Part shown: piece after piece, positions 15,601 through 26,215 of the stretch | How positions within the stretch are numbered: the stretch's first letter is position 1 | Layout: each line of letters starts with the position of its first letter | From: Larus michahellis | Taxonomy: Eukaryota; Chordata; Aves; Charadriiformes; Laridae | DNA: 64,000 nucleotides | Direction of reading: 5' to 3' | Assembly (NCBI RefSeq): GCF_964199755.1 | Contig: NC_133896.1 | Coordinates: 92,612,215 to 92,676,214 of the forward strand | The notes under the pieces: model-generated | The model's database searches: none | Told to the model about the DNA's origin: nothing | What the model saw: the letters and a program-made list of their open reading frames with translations, nothing else | Translations under genes and position numbers: made by a program

Positions 15601-18600
15601 GGAGGATACTGCAGGAAACGATAGGCTCACATGCTTGCCCTAAATGCCATCTTTTGTTGCTACTCCTGGAAAAAGAGTGCTAGGCTACAGCTACCTCTGT
15701 TGTGATCCAGTAGGATATTATTTCTTACATTCTTGTGTTTTGGTAGTTTAATGAAGACATTTGCTCAGAATTTTAAATGGATTCAGGGCAGGAGGCTTGA
15801 CTGAGTTTGTCCGAGAGAATGGCTTCTTCTAATTGTGATCCACTGATATTGCTCAGTACTAAAAAGGAAGAGTAGACTGGGCCTTTATTTTACTGGTGTC
15901 ATATACATCTTCACTTCTCTCCAGTTTCTTTGTATCCAAAGTTATCCAATCAAAGTGATGGAGTACTGTAGCTTAATGAGTAACCACATTTGAGCTGATG
16001 CACGGTGACCGACCAAATGCAGCAATTACCTCCCTCTCTTGCCAAGTAAAACACAGTAGCTTAAACCATGATTTAGTCTAACAAATGATTTGTGGTTTAA
16101 GCCTAGTACCTCTTGATTCACAGACCAACGTACAGTCAGTTACTGCAATTTGGGTGATGAATGTTAACTCACTAGGCTCCAGTACTGAAATTTTTTCCAA
16201 CTGAAATCTCTACCCTTTATATTTGCTCTCTCATTTTTATCAAGCTTTTTCTCCATAGTATTCAGCACTCTAGCCTTATTTAGGAAAGGACTGTGTGTGT
16301 TTGAGGATTAGAAGTGAGTGTAACTTGCTAGGACCCAGAACTCCAGATTCAATTCAACAAATGCTGTTTAGATCACTTGGTGTTTTGGTAACTGATGTAA
16401 TGTCAAAGCCACTGATGCAATGAAACACACGTGCAGTCTTGGCTGTGGAAGCAACATCTGACAGAGCTGGATCAATGACTGCATAGCTTTTAAAGGGGGT
16501 TCTTGTCAACACAAGTGCAACAGAGCACCATCTCCTCTCTATCCGTGACTAGAAAAAAGGAATTGGAAACCACTTTGAACCAGATGGTGATTCCTTCTAA
16601 ATTAAATAGGGGTCTTGAGCTTAGCATTTTCTCTACAGCTCGGTTTACTCTTTGTATCTTGCAGAAGGTACATTTGGTGTGTCTTGCTACACTTTGTCTT
16701 GTGCACAGAAGACTGCAGGTCAAATAAGCATGAGGAAATTAAAAAAGAGAAAAAACCCACAACTGTGGGAAAGGTAGAAAGAAGGGAAAGAGAATCAACA
16801 TGGAATATTTTATATCTCTAATCACTTAGCTGTTGTCTTGAGGTCAGATACCTCTATACAACATTGACAACCAAAATAGTGTAATGACTGTTAGCTAGGA
16901 AATGACTACATTTAAAATGTGACAACAAAGGAACTGCCATTAACAATGCTAGTAATTCTTACTTGTTAACAAACACTTTTTACTGCCTTCCATCTGGGTT
17001 GTTATGTCATGTTGCAAGCATGAAGCTTTGAACATCTTTGAGACAGTTAGCATGCTCTTAAACATCCAAACCTGCCAATCTTGAAGAGTGAATCAAACGT
17101 AAGCATAGGAGCAGAACAGAGATCACCTTGTTCTTTTAGTGGTTATCTCATATATAGCTAACTAGCAACAGACCAAAATGACTGGACAGAAGTTAAAGAA
17201 CAGTGTATCCATCATCAGTGCTTGCCTGTTTTACTAATCCTAAAATGAATATTGGAAATGCAAAAACTGAAGGATATATGTCAATAAGCTAAACGTGGAT
17301 TCATCCAAGAGAGGTTGTTGCACAGCACACTTCTTGCCTCTGCCTGTAGAAAGTCTTCCACTTAGCAGGAGGGGGACAATCACTCTGTCTAAGGTCTTTC
17401 TGAAACTATTAAAATTCCACTATAACTCCAGTCCCTCCAGAATGTTAAATGAAGAGTTTGTGATATGAGCTTAAATGGAGTCTTCTTGCTCTCTTATTTT
17501 TTCAAACCACCCTTTTAGCAAAGGGTAAGCGAAGGCCTGATCCTTCTCCTTCACTTGCAGATCAGTATTAGTTTTCATAGGATTGCAGAACTGAGGGACA
17601 AATTAATCCACAATTCAGGCTGTGCTGTTAAGTTTGACATGCAACCTTAGATGTTATCCCTGTTTTGCAGACAGGTCAGGGTCATTAAGACCTGTTGGTG
17701 CACCCAAGGCCCTGACAAGCCTCACCTGGACCCTCCACCCATACACCTCCTATGCTCAACCTTGTCCCTGCTGCCCTGATTTCCTCACTGGACTTCCTGA
17801 GTTGACCTCAGATGTGACTAATTACTTTTCTGTATCTGATGATCACCAGACTGCCACCATGACCACCCCTGCCCTGATTAAATAGAGCAGGACAGTGTCC
17901 TGGTCAGGGAGGTAACAGCTCCTGTCTGGCTTGTGGCTGTCTGCAGCCACAGCTTCCTGGAGCAGCCCAGCTCTTCTTGTTCCCAGGCTATTAGCTCAGG
18001 CTTCTGTGAAGGACCTGCAGTTATACTGCCAGACATGCTGCAGTGTAACATAGCTTGGGCAAGGACTGGGGGAGCCTGACCTGACCTGACCTTATGGGGC
18101 TGCTGGGGGCATGGGCAGAGGGTATGGGTGGAGGGCTCAGGTGAGGCTGATCAGGACGCTTAAGGGAAATCAGTGCATTTGGGGCCCTGATGCAAAAGAA
18201 ATGAAGCTTGGGTAACTTATTGGTACTGGAACTGAGGAAGGCAAAGGGGTTTTGTAACTATTAATGTATTATCTCAAGATGTGGGGAAGCTGTGGCATTA
18301 GTGGCCAGCAGTTGGTTAGTTTACGCGTGAGTTCAACTCTGTTATTGCTAAAATGTTTTCTTTCTTGTTTGGAAAATGTGAGTGGATGTGATCAAGAACC
18401 TTGCTGTGCTGCTCGAGAACAGTGCATTCAATCTACGCAGTGTCCAAAACTTGACCTTACTGAAAAAATAATAGACAAAAATAAATGGTTTTCTGATCTC
18501 TGATGCTATTTATCTGTATTGATTTTGAGAAAATGTGTGTATATAAATGCAGAAGATTAAAATATATTCTGACTTTGTACTTCTAGGTTCCTGAGCATGC

Positions 18601-21600
18601 AGAACTTGCCTGGATTCTTGGGTGCTTAACTAATGTGCCACGTCTACTGCGTTTGCCCCAATGGAAGGTATGGATGGTTTCATAAATTGAAAGGAAGTGT
18701 ATGGGAATTTGGTAGAAGTGCTATCCTTGAAATACTTGTTATCTGTAAAGTACCAGTTGTATCTTGGTTGTCCTTGCTTTTGGTTTAGGTAACTCTCTAG
18801 TCCTATGGTGGAAGGAAGAAAATGTGTCTTTCCAGGTCTGTTGCTATCAGTGTATTTTTTTCTGCTGGAAGCTACAGGATAATATTTTGGCAGACTTGTA
18901 GAAACTGTACTAAATAGGAGGGTTGTTTAGTGTTGTTAGACTGATTTCGCTAGAATGCTTGGAGTTATTTCAGTGCTTATTTAATAATGCAAAACAACTA
19001 GAAGATACTGCAGTGGAAATCTTGAGCCTTTCTGATTAAGGAGTTCCATAAACAGCGGGTTTTTTGCACCGTGAAGGATGGCTATTCTGTAGATTTTATG
19101 GAAGAGGGTGCAAAAGAAGCAGATGTTGGAAGAGGAGTATAGAAATTATAAATATTAAAAATGTGCTGAGTGATAAAGTTAATGCACCTTAAATGTTTGC
19201 CTTTATAAGTTTTAAATGTTCATCTTCTTAATCTTGGTACTGCATCAACTGAGTTCTTGCATTTAATTTCCTTCTATTTAGTAAGCAGAAAACCCAAAAG
19301 GCAGGAGACAGAAGTATCAAAAGGGGGGGGTGGATCTTAAGAGTAGTTTGGCTTGCAGAGTTCAGAGCAGTCTTAAATACCTCCAGATGTTTTCTTTTTT
19401 CCTGTTTTTCTTCTTAATTAAATAAAAACAGTAAAACTTAAATACAGCAACCAGCGTTAATGCATGGCATAGATTAAAGCCAACCTTTTCAAACCTGAGG
19501 TTCTAAAGTTAAGCTCTTAAATCCAACTTTGACTGGATTGACTTTCCAAATCTACAGATAGGTGTTACAGGTGCTAGGCTTTGCAAATTAGGTCCCCTGA
19601 ACCCTAAGCACTTGGAGATGTAAACAGCGGACAGGATCTGCATGAGAGGGTGAGAAAAATCTAAAGATATTTGAATAGTCTTAATGAAATATTTTAGATT
19701 TTAAGGGTTTTAGTGTATTTAAAGATTGTTAAAAGCAAAAACTAGGTAAGCCATTGCTAGAACAGCGTGAGTATCTGTAGCCTGTCTTGATTTAAATGAT
19801 CCTTATCCCAGAGCAGTAAAAGACTTAAGTACAGTGGGTGGATTGTGGGTAGCAGCATGGACTAATGGAGAGAACATGAGACTCTGCCTCTGTAGTTCTG
19901 GGTTCTCCTCCTAGCAGTCACTGACTCTCCTGGCCACTGTGTTTGGACATGATGTCTTGATCTCTTTTCTGTCAAACACAGGTATTAATGCCTCTTTATA
20001 TCTCTATGGTAAAGCATTTCAAAAACTTACTGCTGAAAATGCTATTTAAAAAGTAGGGTTTATCGATAATAAGTATAATAGTCCAGCCTGATTGTTTTGT
20101 ATTTGTAATCAGTTTCGTTAGTAAAATTACAAACAGAAAGAAAATGCAAGCCTATGTTTTCTCCTCACTACAATATCAGAACAATGTAGGGAAATTCATA
20201 AATGCAGGACATAAAATGTGGGATGTGTGTATGCACAAGGAGCGGCTTTTACATGGCATGCTTTTCTCTAGAGTAACGCAACAGGTTACTCAAATTAGTC
20301 AGAATTCTAATTAATTAAAATCACAGACTTTGACATCATTAGCCAAAAGTGTGATTCCTCTCTGTTTTTCTTTTACAAACAGATGAAGCGTGCCAGCCAG
20401 AATAATGAAGGAACTGTTGGTTTGTTGACTTACCCAGTGCTTCAAGCCGCAGATATTTTGCTGTACAAGTAAGAGGCAGAATGTGAGCCCATGGGCAATG
20501 ACTGTTGGGCTGCATTAGAATGAATGTTCGTCAGGTCAACATGCTAACTTATTAAGTGGGGGAGCTGGGTGTGATTAGATCAGAAGATTGGAAATGGATG
20601 ACAGCTTTTTACCTCTTGAGTGTCTGGTTGAAAACTAGCCTGGTTTGAAAGCAACTGACAGGGCTGTAAAGAGAAAAAACTGGTCACTTCAGAACAATTC
20701 TTAGGGAATTATAACACATTGATGTTTAATTATACATATTACATGTTCACAAACATATACGTATATTTTTTGAAGTAGTTATGCTTTGTTTTATGCAGTG
20801 TACTGTGGAGATACTTAAGCTGGCTGTATATAGTATACCCATATTAGTGTGGGATTCTGTGTAGGCCCGTTGATACTAATGAAGAAGTGAGAAATTTATT
20901 GCACCTTGTGGTGCCTGGGCTAGTTCAGTTTTCTCTGTGGTGTACTATGTGCTGCAATGGAAATGTCCCCTAATGAGGCACTGGTGACTCAGCATGGGTA
21001 AGTTTGTAGACTAGCTCGTAGAGTTTGTAGTGCATTGTCATGACTGGTTGTATTTCGTAATATGCTTTAAACCGTCTCAATAAGTAAATGTTAGAGATGC
21101 TGCACTATGTATTAATTATTTTTATTATGAGCGTATTTACTTTGGGGAATTGTTCTGAAGTGAAGTTGTGAATATTTGTTGGGGCAGGCAAGTAATACAG
21201 GGCTATGTGGACAGAGTAACCAAGATTAGCCAGTTGTTAACCCAGACAAATGTATCTAGAGAAACTTAATACTAAATGATCATTAGTAGGGGAAAACAGT
21301 AATGCCAAAAGGCAAGTAGATGAAATCTAGAATTCACTTGAATTTTAACTAAAAATAATGGGAAGCAAGCAAAAGTTGGAATAAATTTGAACATTAAAAT
21401 AACCTTCTAAGCAGTGAGTCAAAGTTGATCGTCAAGCAGTATTAAGGGGGAAATTTAGAGAACTTTATCAGAAATCACCTTGTTTTGATTGAGCTCAACC
21501 ATGTATGTCTCTTCCATCTCTAATACGGTTATGTGATTCATCATTCCTTAGTGAAGCCTGTGATTTGTTTGCTACCATGTGTATTAACAGCAGGCTGTCC

Positions 21601-24600
21601 AGATAGAGCACAAAACAAGGAAGTGAAAGAGAAACAATATCTCTTTGAAGAAATTTGACATTGTATCTTTAATAAGAAATGTTTTAATGTAAAAACATAA
21701 TATAGGGAACAAGAATCAGGGTGAAATGGAAACACAGGAAGGGAATGGCAGTCATGAAGAAGAACTAAGAGCTGGAGGAGGGGGAGAACCAGTATTAATT
21801 CAGATGAACCAAGGATCAAAGAGACAGGAAAATGGACAGAAGGTAAATATTTGACAGAAAAGAATAAAAATAGCACCAGGACAGAAATATTTAAAAAAAC
21901 AGCAAGGAAAAAGGCAAAGAATCATGCAGAGGCATTTATAAAGACAATATGTTTTCTGTTTAGTGGCGAACTTTGTGAATATGGAACCATTTTGGCATAT
22001 GGAAACATTTCTTTTGACCTGCTTAAAGTATATTGACTATGGTAACTGATTTTCTTTCTGTTAGTTGTAGGCCACTGTGATTTCCTATTGGCTACTGTAA
22101 CTATTTTTAGGTTGCATTGCTGATTATTTGGTGGGGAATAAAGGTGGACAAATTGATTCCTGGATGTCAGCCCAGTAATTCAGAATCGGAAGGAAAGAGT
22201 ACCGTGTTGAACTGAAATTTTCTGGGAACTTAAAAGATGCATAGTGAACTTCCTTACACTGGAACATATCCAGGATTCAGAGATGAATACCCCACAAGCC
22301 TTAAAAAAAAAAAAAAAATCTGCTGGGGGAGGGGAAAGTAATCAAAAGCTGGCAAGACTTCAAGTCTGCCTCATCTAAAAGAATCATACATTTTTAGAGA
22401 GTATGATTAACTGTGGGAAAGAATCACCAGGGGAAGTAATGGATTCTTTACCTCCTCGTGTCCTCTGATGCAGACTGTGTTTTCCTCCAGAACTGCATTC
22501 AAGCTATTGAGTTCAATACAGAAGATCAAATGATCCTTTGATCCTAATAGTTCTAATCTATGAATGATAACACTTGTGGCAGTAGAGGCACTGTCCCACA
22601 TGATATTTATATAATGGTGACCTATGAGGAAGAGCCACTCTCTACTTTCCTTCCCTTGGTAAAGCCACAGTACTAACTTCTCAGTAACAGTTATCTTTTC
22701 CTGAGACTTGACAAGGCAAAGTGCTTGCGCTTTATGCCTTGCAGATCTTTCTTACTTTGTTTGCACACTGTAACACATGCTTTTTGATCTCTGAAGAGAT
22801 AGCAGGAGATACTACAAAAACCTTTCTTTGAGCTGAGTTTAATGGTTTGGTCTTATTGGTATTTTTACCATATATGTTTTCGTGAAGGGCTATTTTCGCC
22901 TTTGGAGATGTGCTTCAGTTCAGCACAAAAAGCAGACTCATCCTGGCATACAGTCAGTCTGGGGTCTTGTTCCCACAGCACCTATATCTAGCTGGGACTG
23001 AGTGTTTGTCTCAGTCTGGCCTTCGCTCATGGCAGAAGCTGTGACAGTCTTGAGTAACATTTCAACTGAACCGGAGAGCTTTGAGTTTCCTGTATCTGTG
23101 TTTTATTAAAAGGTCGACACATGTTCCCGTTGGAGAAGATCAAGTCCTGCACCTGGAACTAGCCCAAGATATAGCACAACATTTCAACAAGAAATACGGA
23201 GAATTCTTTCCTGTGCCCAAAGCCATTTTAAGTGAGCTGGTCTTGGTTATTATTTTTTTTTTCTTCCCCCTTAACTGCACTTCAAGGTTGAAGATGGGTT
23301 TAAATATTGTGGAAATAGTTTCAGGGACCAAGAAAAGGGAGCGGAAAATTAAAAACTGACAACAAGAGACTAGAGGCTGTGAAACTGAGCTCCAAAGATA
23401 GACATAAGGCTTTACAAATCCCCGGTAGAGGAATGTATGCGACGTCTGGTATTCTAGTCTAGGGGGCCAGATGCACTCCACTGCTGCCGGTCAGCCTTGC
23501 TCTTCAAGTATTGGACCTTTTAAGAGTAGGGTCTCTGATCCACGTTGCTAGTTCAGGAGACGTATAAGGAACAAGACAAGAGACCTCTAGCAAGCAGAAT
23601 TCTTCAGTGTGTGAGTGGTAGATGTTTACATTAAGCATGCTAAACAGCTTGTAGATTTATTGCTATAATGCTTAAAAATCTTTTTAAGTGTGTTTAATAT
23701 ATACTTGCATATTTCAGTAAGGGTCTCGTATAGAACTTAGACTTTCCGGTTTTGATCTTAGATTTAGAGAGACTTATAAGGAAAATCTTCTCAGTCATTT
23801 TTGAGCTATAAGGTCATAGGCCGGGGGGTGAGGAGGAGTCAGATGGCGCAAATGGCATGTTTGTTAAGAAACGTGAAGAATTGGGCAAGGAAGAAGCATT
23901 GCATCTTTGTTTTAAGTAATGTAGAGGAATGCACAGCAGAGACCTTCGCCCCCAAAAGGGCAAGGAGCTCTCACCTTAGAGAAGACAGGCAGTAATAAAC
24001 CTTTCTCAATTTTCAAGTCTCAGTGACAAAATGGTGTTAGACCCAGCACAGAGCTTAGAGACTACTAGGTATTGCAAGCTCTGTAGTCTCTAATGAACAA
24101 TTAAATACTAAGCACTGTAATGAGGAGCTGAGTGGAGCCTAGGATGCAGGTGAGACATTTCCTGGGAAACAAAAAAGCTCTATTTGGAAAAAAAAACCAA
24201 ACACAACCCAAAACAAACAACAACAAAAAACTTAACTCATGAAAGCATACCTTCATAAGTTCACAAGTATTGCAAACCAATGAAATATCCTAGATGAATG
24301 GAGAAGTTAAGAACCTGTTCGGACTCACTAACTATAGGCAATTACCTGGCAGTTACCTGTAGGAGTTCATGAACTCCTTCAAATTTACAGAAGAGAGACA
24401 GACTCTTCCACATGGTGATTCTGAACAGAACACTTTCTGGGGCAGTGTGTATTGTACCCTGGAAGAGTACTTATCCTTTCACTGAGTACGTAGTTTAGTT
24501 GGCTGTATTAGGTGTCTAAAAACAATTGATGTGAGTACTTTCTACATCAGTGGTACTTTGTCTACTCAATGTATGATGTTTCTTGGTGAAAGACTGAAAC

Positions 24601-25724
24601 AGTTTGGGTTGATGCTGTTAAAGAAAGTACTTTGCAATATTCCCGTAATGCTAGTACTCTGTTTCATGTACACACATATATCTCAGTAGTTTGTACAATA
24701 CCCACACCTCTCTTATCCGAACAGTGCTTTCCCTGTATCAGAGCTGGTTAGTGTTCAGTTAGTGAACTCTTCGTAACTGTCTTTATTGATATTTTGGAGA
24801 GTTACCTAGAGATTTTGTGTGGAAGACTTTCCTAAAGTAAGGAGATTAACTGTTCTGGGATTCTTTTTTGACTGCTGGATTTAACCTGTTTCTCCACTGT
24901 TACAGAATCTTTCAGTAACGTGCAGTTCATGCTGTGTGGGTAACTTGTCCCCAGTGTCAGGATTACAAGGGAGGGGAGAGTTTTTGGGGAAAATCAGCAT
25001 GTAGCCACAGAAAATGTTAGGAAGTTTCCCAGCAGAAGTTTCTGCTCAGCGAGGAGGGGAGAAATGGAGCAGGTTTTCATTTAGTTTATGGGAGGAGAAA
25101 AGTGACTTAGAAGGACAGAAGTACTAAGTAGGAGCTTACACGATTGTGCTCACAACTTATTTTTAAGCAACGATAAAGAGAGAACTTTATCACACTGCTA
25201 CAAAGTGTTCTTAGCAATTGTCATAAGAAGCCATTGTCTCTGTGTGTTCTTAATTATTCCTTTTTTTTTTTTAAGGTACAACAAAGAAAATAAAATCCCT
25301 CAGAGATCCGACAGTGAAGATGTCCAAGTCAGACCCACAGAAGTTAGCTACTGTTAACATAGCGGACAGCCCTGATGAAATAGTGCTGAAATTCCGCAAA
25401 GCTGTGACTGACTTTACTTCTGAGGTGACCTATGACCCAGCTGGTCGCCCTGGTGTCTCGAATCTGGTGTCCATTCATGCTGCGGTAACAGGGCTTAGCA
25501 TAAAAGAAGTGGTGCATCAATCTGCTGGTCTCGACACAGCTCAGTACAAAATGGTGGTAGCGGAGTCAGTTATTCAAAAATTTGCACCTATCAGGAATGA
25601 AATCAAGAAACTCCAGGAAGACAAATCCCATCTGATAAAGGTTTTAGAGGATGGAGCAGAGAAAGCCAAAGAACTGGCTGCCCCCATCTATCAAGAAATA
25701 AGACGACTGGTGGGATTTCAGTAG
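3356..25724 (+). CDS. WARS2: WARS2, mitochondrial tryptophanyl-tRNA synthetase (exons 2-6; first exon outside window)
   Basis: This class I aminoacyl-tRNA synthetase attaches tryptophan to mitochondrial tRNA-Trp in the matrix. Joining 3356-3613, 18587-18667, 20383-20468, 23113-23231 and 25276-25724 gives 993 nt, an exact multiple of three, or 330 residues ending in TAG. Human WARS2 has 360 residues, so only about 30 N-terminal residues (presequence and first exon) are missing. Visible family marks are the opening FSGIQPTG, the HIGH-type ATP motif HLGN at 3407-3418, [15 protein letters not shown], the VGEDQ motif of exon 5, and KMSKS at 25317-25331. All introns are GT-AG and phases match at each join (0, 0, 2, 1). 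No frameshift or internal stop is present, so it looks functional. Intron borders are predicted from the sequence and remembered family sequence, not from transcripts. Confidence 0.96.
3614..6929 (+). other. WARS2: WARS2 intron 2, 5' part: nothing recognised
   Basis: About 3.3 kb of AT-rich intronic DNA before the younger CR1 copy. No coding exon, RNA gene or classified repeat could be supported; the open frames here are short and lack coding character. Confidence 0.6.
6930..8210 (+). mobile_element. CR1 non-LTR retrotransposon, 5'-truncated, avian type
   Basis: CR1 is the dominant LINE of birds. The copy keeps the 3' half of the reverse transcriptase frame: [13 protein letters not shown], the catalytic FADD box in [10 protein letters not shown], and the downstream thumb and C-terminal segments. 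The reading frame is broken: a TGA falls at 7031-7033, and the coding parts sit in different frames before about 7180, from 7180 to 7737, and from 7825 to 8145. The end is diagnostic: GGTTGGACTCGATGATC, then TTCCAACCTAGA, then about two and a half ATTCT-starting 8-bp units ending near 8,210. It is moderately diverged and inactive, and lies sense-oriented in a WARS2 intron. The left boundary is approximate. Confidence 0.93.
8211..13169 (+). other. WARS2: WARS2 intron 2, middle part: nothing recognised
   Basis: Nearly 5 kb of AT-rich intron between the two CR1 copies. A T/CTTT-rich tract lies at 10,325-10,352. No exon, structured RNA or classified repeat is supported. Confidence 0.55.
13170..15740 (+). 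mobile_element. Ancient CR1 retrotransposon relic, nearly 2.6 kb
   Basis: This long, heavily decayed copy follows the order of CR1 ORF2 as known from turtles, crocodiles and birds. It runs from an endonuclease-region remnant (13,170-13,600), through the middle of the ORF (about 13,900-14,270, e.g. AGATGGCATTCA near 14,210), to the reverse transcriptase start near 14,490 (CACTATGGTTTCT) and AAAGCCTTTGACAAAGTTCT near 14,620. The RT core continues at 14,770-14,820 (AACATCTTCATTCATGACCTGG) and the 3' end is at 15,450-15,740 (GATCCAGTAGG and TTCTTACATTCTT). No usable frame remains. The assignment rests on remembered consensus, so subfamily and borders are approximate. Confidence 0.82.
14282..14323 (+). 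repeat. Tandem duplication, two 21-bp units
   Basis: CAGTCTGCCACC-ATAAATGGT at 14282-14302 is followed directly by CAGTCTGCCACC-GTTAATGGT at 14303-14323, differing at two positions. It lies inside the old CR1 relic and probably arose by local slippage after insertion. Confidence 0.85.
15741..18586 (+). other. WARS2: WARS2 intron 2, 3' part; a GC-richer unclassified segment at 17,620-18,210
   Basis: AT-rich intron in which 17,620-18,210 stands out by higher GC and C/T-rich runs (CCTGACCTGACCTGACC near 18,080). It could be a degenerate LTR or other interspersed repeat, but no family is recognised. The rest shows nothing. Confidence 0.4.
18587..18667 (+). CDS. WARS2: WARS2 coding exon 3
   Basis: 27 codons, too short to stand out as an open frame. 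It was found from the expected continuation [14 protein letters not shown]. Acceptor is TACTTCTAG|GTTCC and donor AAG|GTATGG; both ends are phase 0. It covers the helical part of the catalytic domain (human counterpart VSEHTQLSWILSC). Confidence 0.95.
19850..20050 (+). mobile_element. Old MIR/CORE-type SINE remnant
   Basis: The order of short blocks matches tRNA-derived CORE-SINEs: GCATGGACTAATGGAGAGAAC (A-box side), a GGTTCTCCTCCTAGC block like the B-box GTTCRAATCC, a CACTG-to-TGT stretch, then CTGCTGAAAATGCTAT like the LINE-related tail. It lies in the intron between exons 3 and 4. Identity is low, so the family is uncertain. Confidence 0.5.
20383..20468 (+). CDS. WARS2: WARS2 coding exon 4
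   Basis: 86 nt after a clear polypyrimidine tract and CAAACAG, ending at AA|GTAAG, so codon 29 is split (phase 2) and completed by the G that opens the next exon. It encodes [19 protein letters not shown], a tryptophan-pocket segment conserved in bacterial-type TrpRS. Confidence 0.95.
23113..23231 (+). CDS. WARS2: WARS2 coding exon 5
   Basis: 119 nt between ATTAAAAG and donor TTTTAA|GTGAGC. It encodes [10 protein letters not shown] followed by H-L-E-L-A-Q-D-I-A and F-N-K-K-Y-G-E-F-F. The GEDQ...H.EL...IA pattern is typical of tryptophanyl-tRNA synthetases. The exon ends after the first base of a serine codon. Confidence 0.95.
25276..25724 (+). CDS. WARS2: WARS2 last coding exon
   Basis: 449 nt after a T-rich tract and TTAAG. 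It contains the KMSKS ATP-binding loop (25317-25331) and the whole C-terminal anticodon-binding helical domain, with [19 protein letters not shown] and the closing RRLVGFQ before TAG (25722-25724). Length and C-terminus match the human protein (which ends KKLVGFL). Confidence 0.97.
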
Positions 25725-26215
25725 AAAAGACTGAGTAGTTGCAAGGACTTTTGTTTCCTGGGACAGACATTTTGTTACTTGTATCTTTAATCATTTTGGT
25801 TTGAAACAAAAACTTCTTTTCCTGGAAAATCCAAGTAGAACATTGCAGGTGTTTGCATTAAGAAATGTGCATGAAGCCAGATATTTCCAGTGGGACCAGC
25901 ATTGAGCTTGTCTGGATAGTCAAAGAGGGAGGACAGAAGCAATCATAATTCATGAAGAAAGCCTGCCAAAGCAGAATATAAGATTGCCTAAACGGGGGTT
26001 TGGGTTTTTCCGTTGACCACTGCAAGAACCTGAGGTATAGGCAAGGTGATCAGAATCTAGCAGAAAGAATTGTAATCTTCTGAGGAACATCTTAGATGTG
26101 CATGTGATCTCGTTACAGATGGACAATGCATCCTATTGGTGGTTATTCAGCTTTGATATGGTGACTGAATGCGTTCTTGGATAACCAGAATAAAAGCGCA
26201 GACTTAAAAATCACA
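25725..26215 (+). other. WARS2: Probable WARS2 3' UTR with poly(A) signal
   Basis: Non-coding sequence directly after the stop codon. The first canonical AATAAA after it is at 26189-26194, which would end the mRNA near 26,205-26,215. The cleavage point is inferred; longer 3' UTRs cannot be excluded. Confidence 0.45.
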
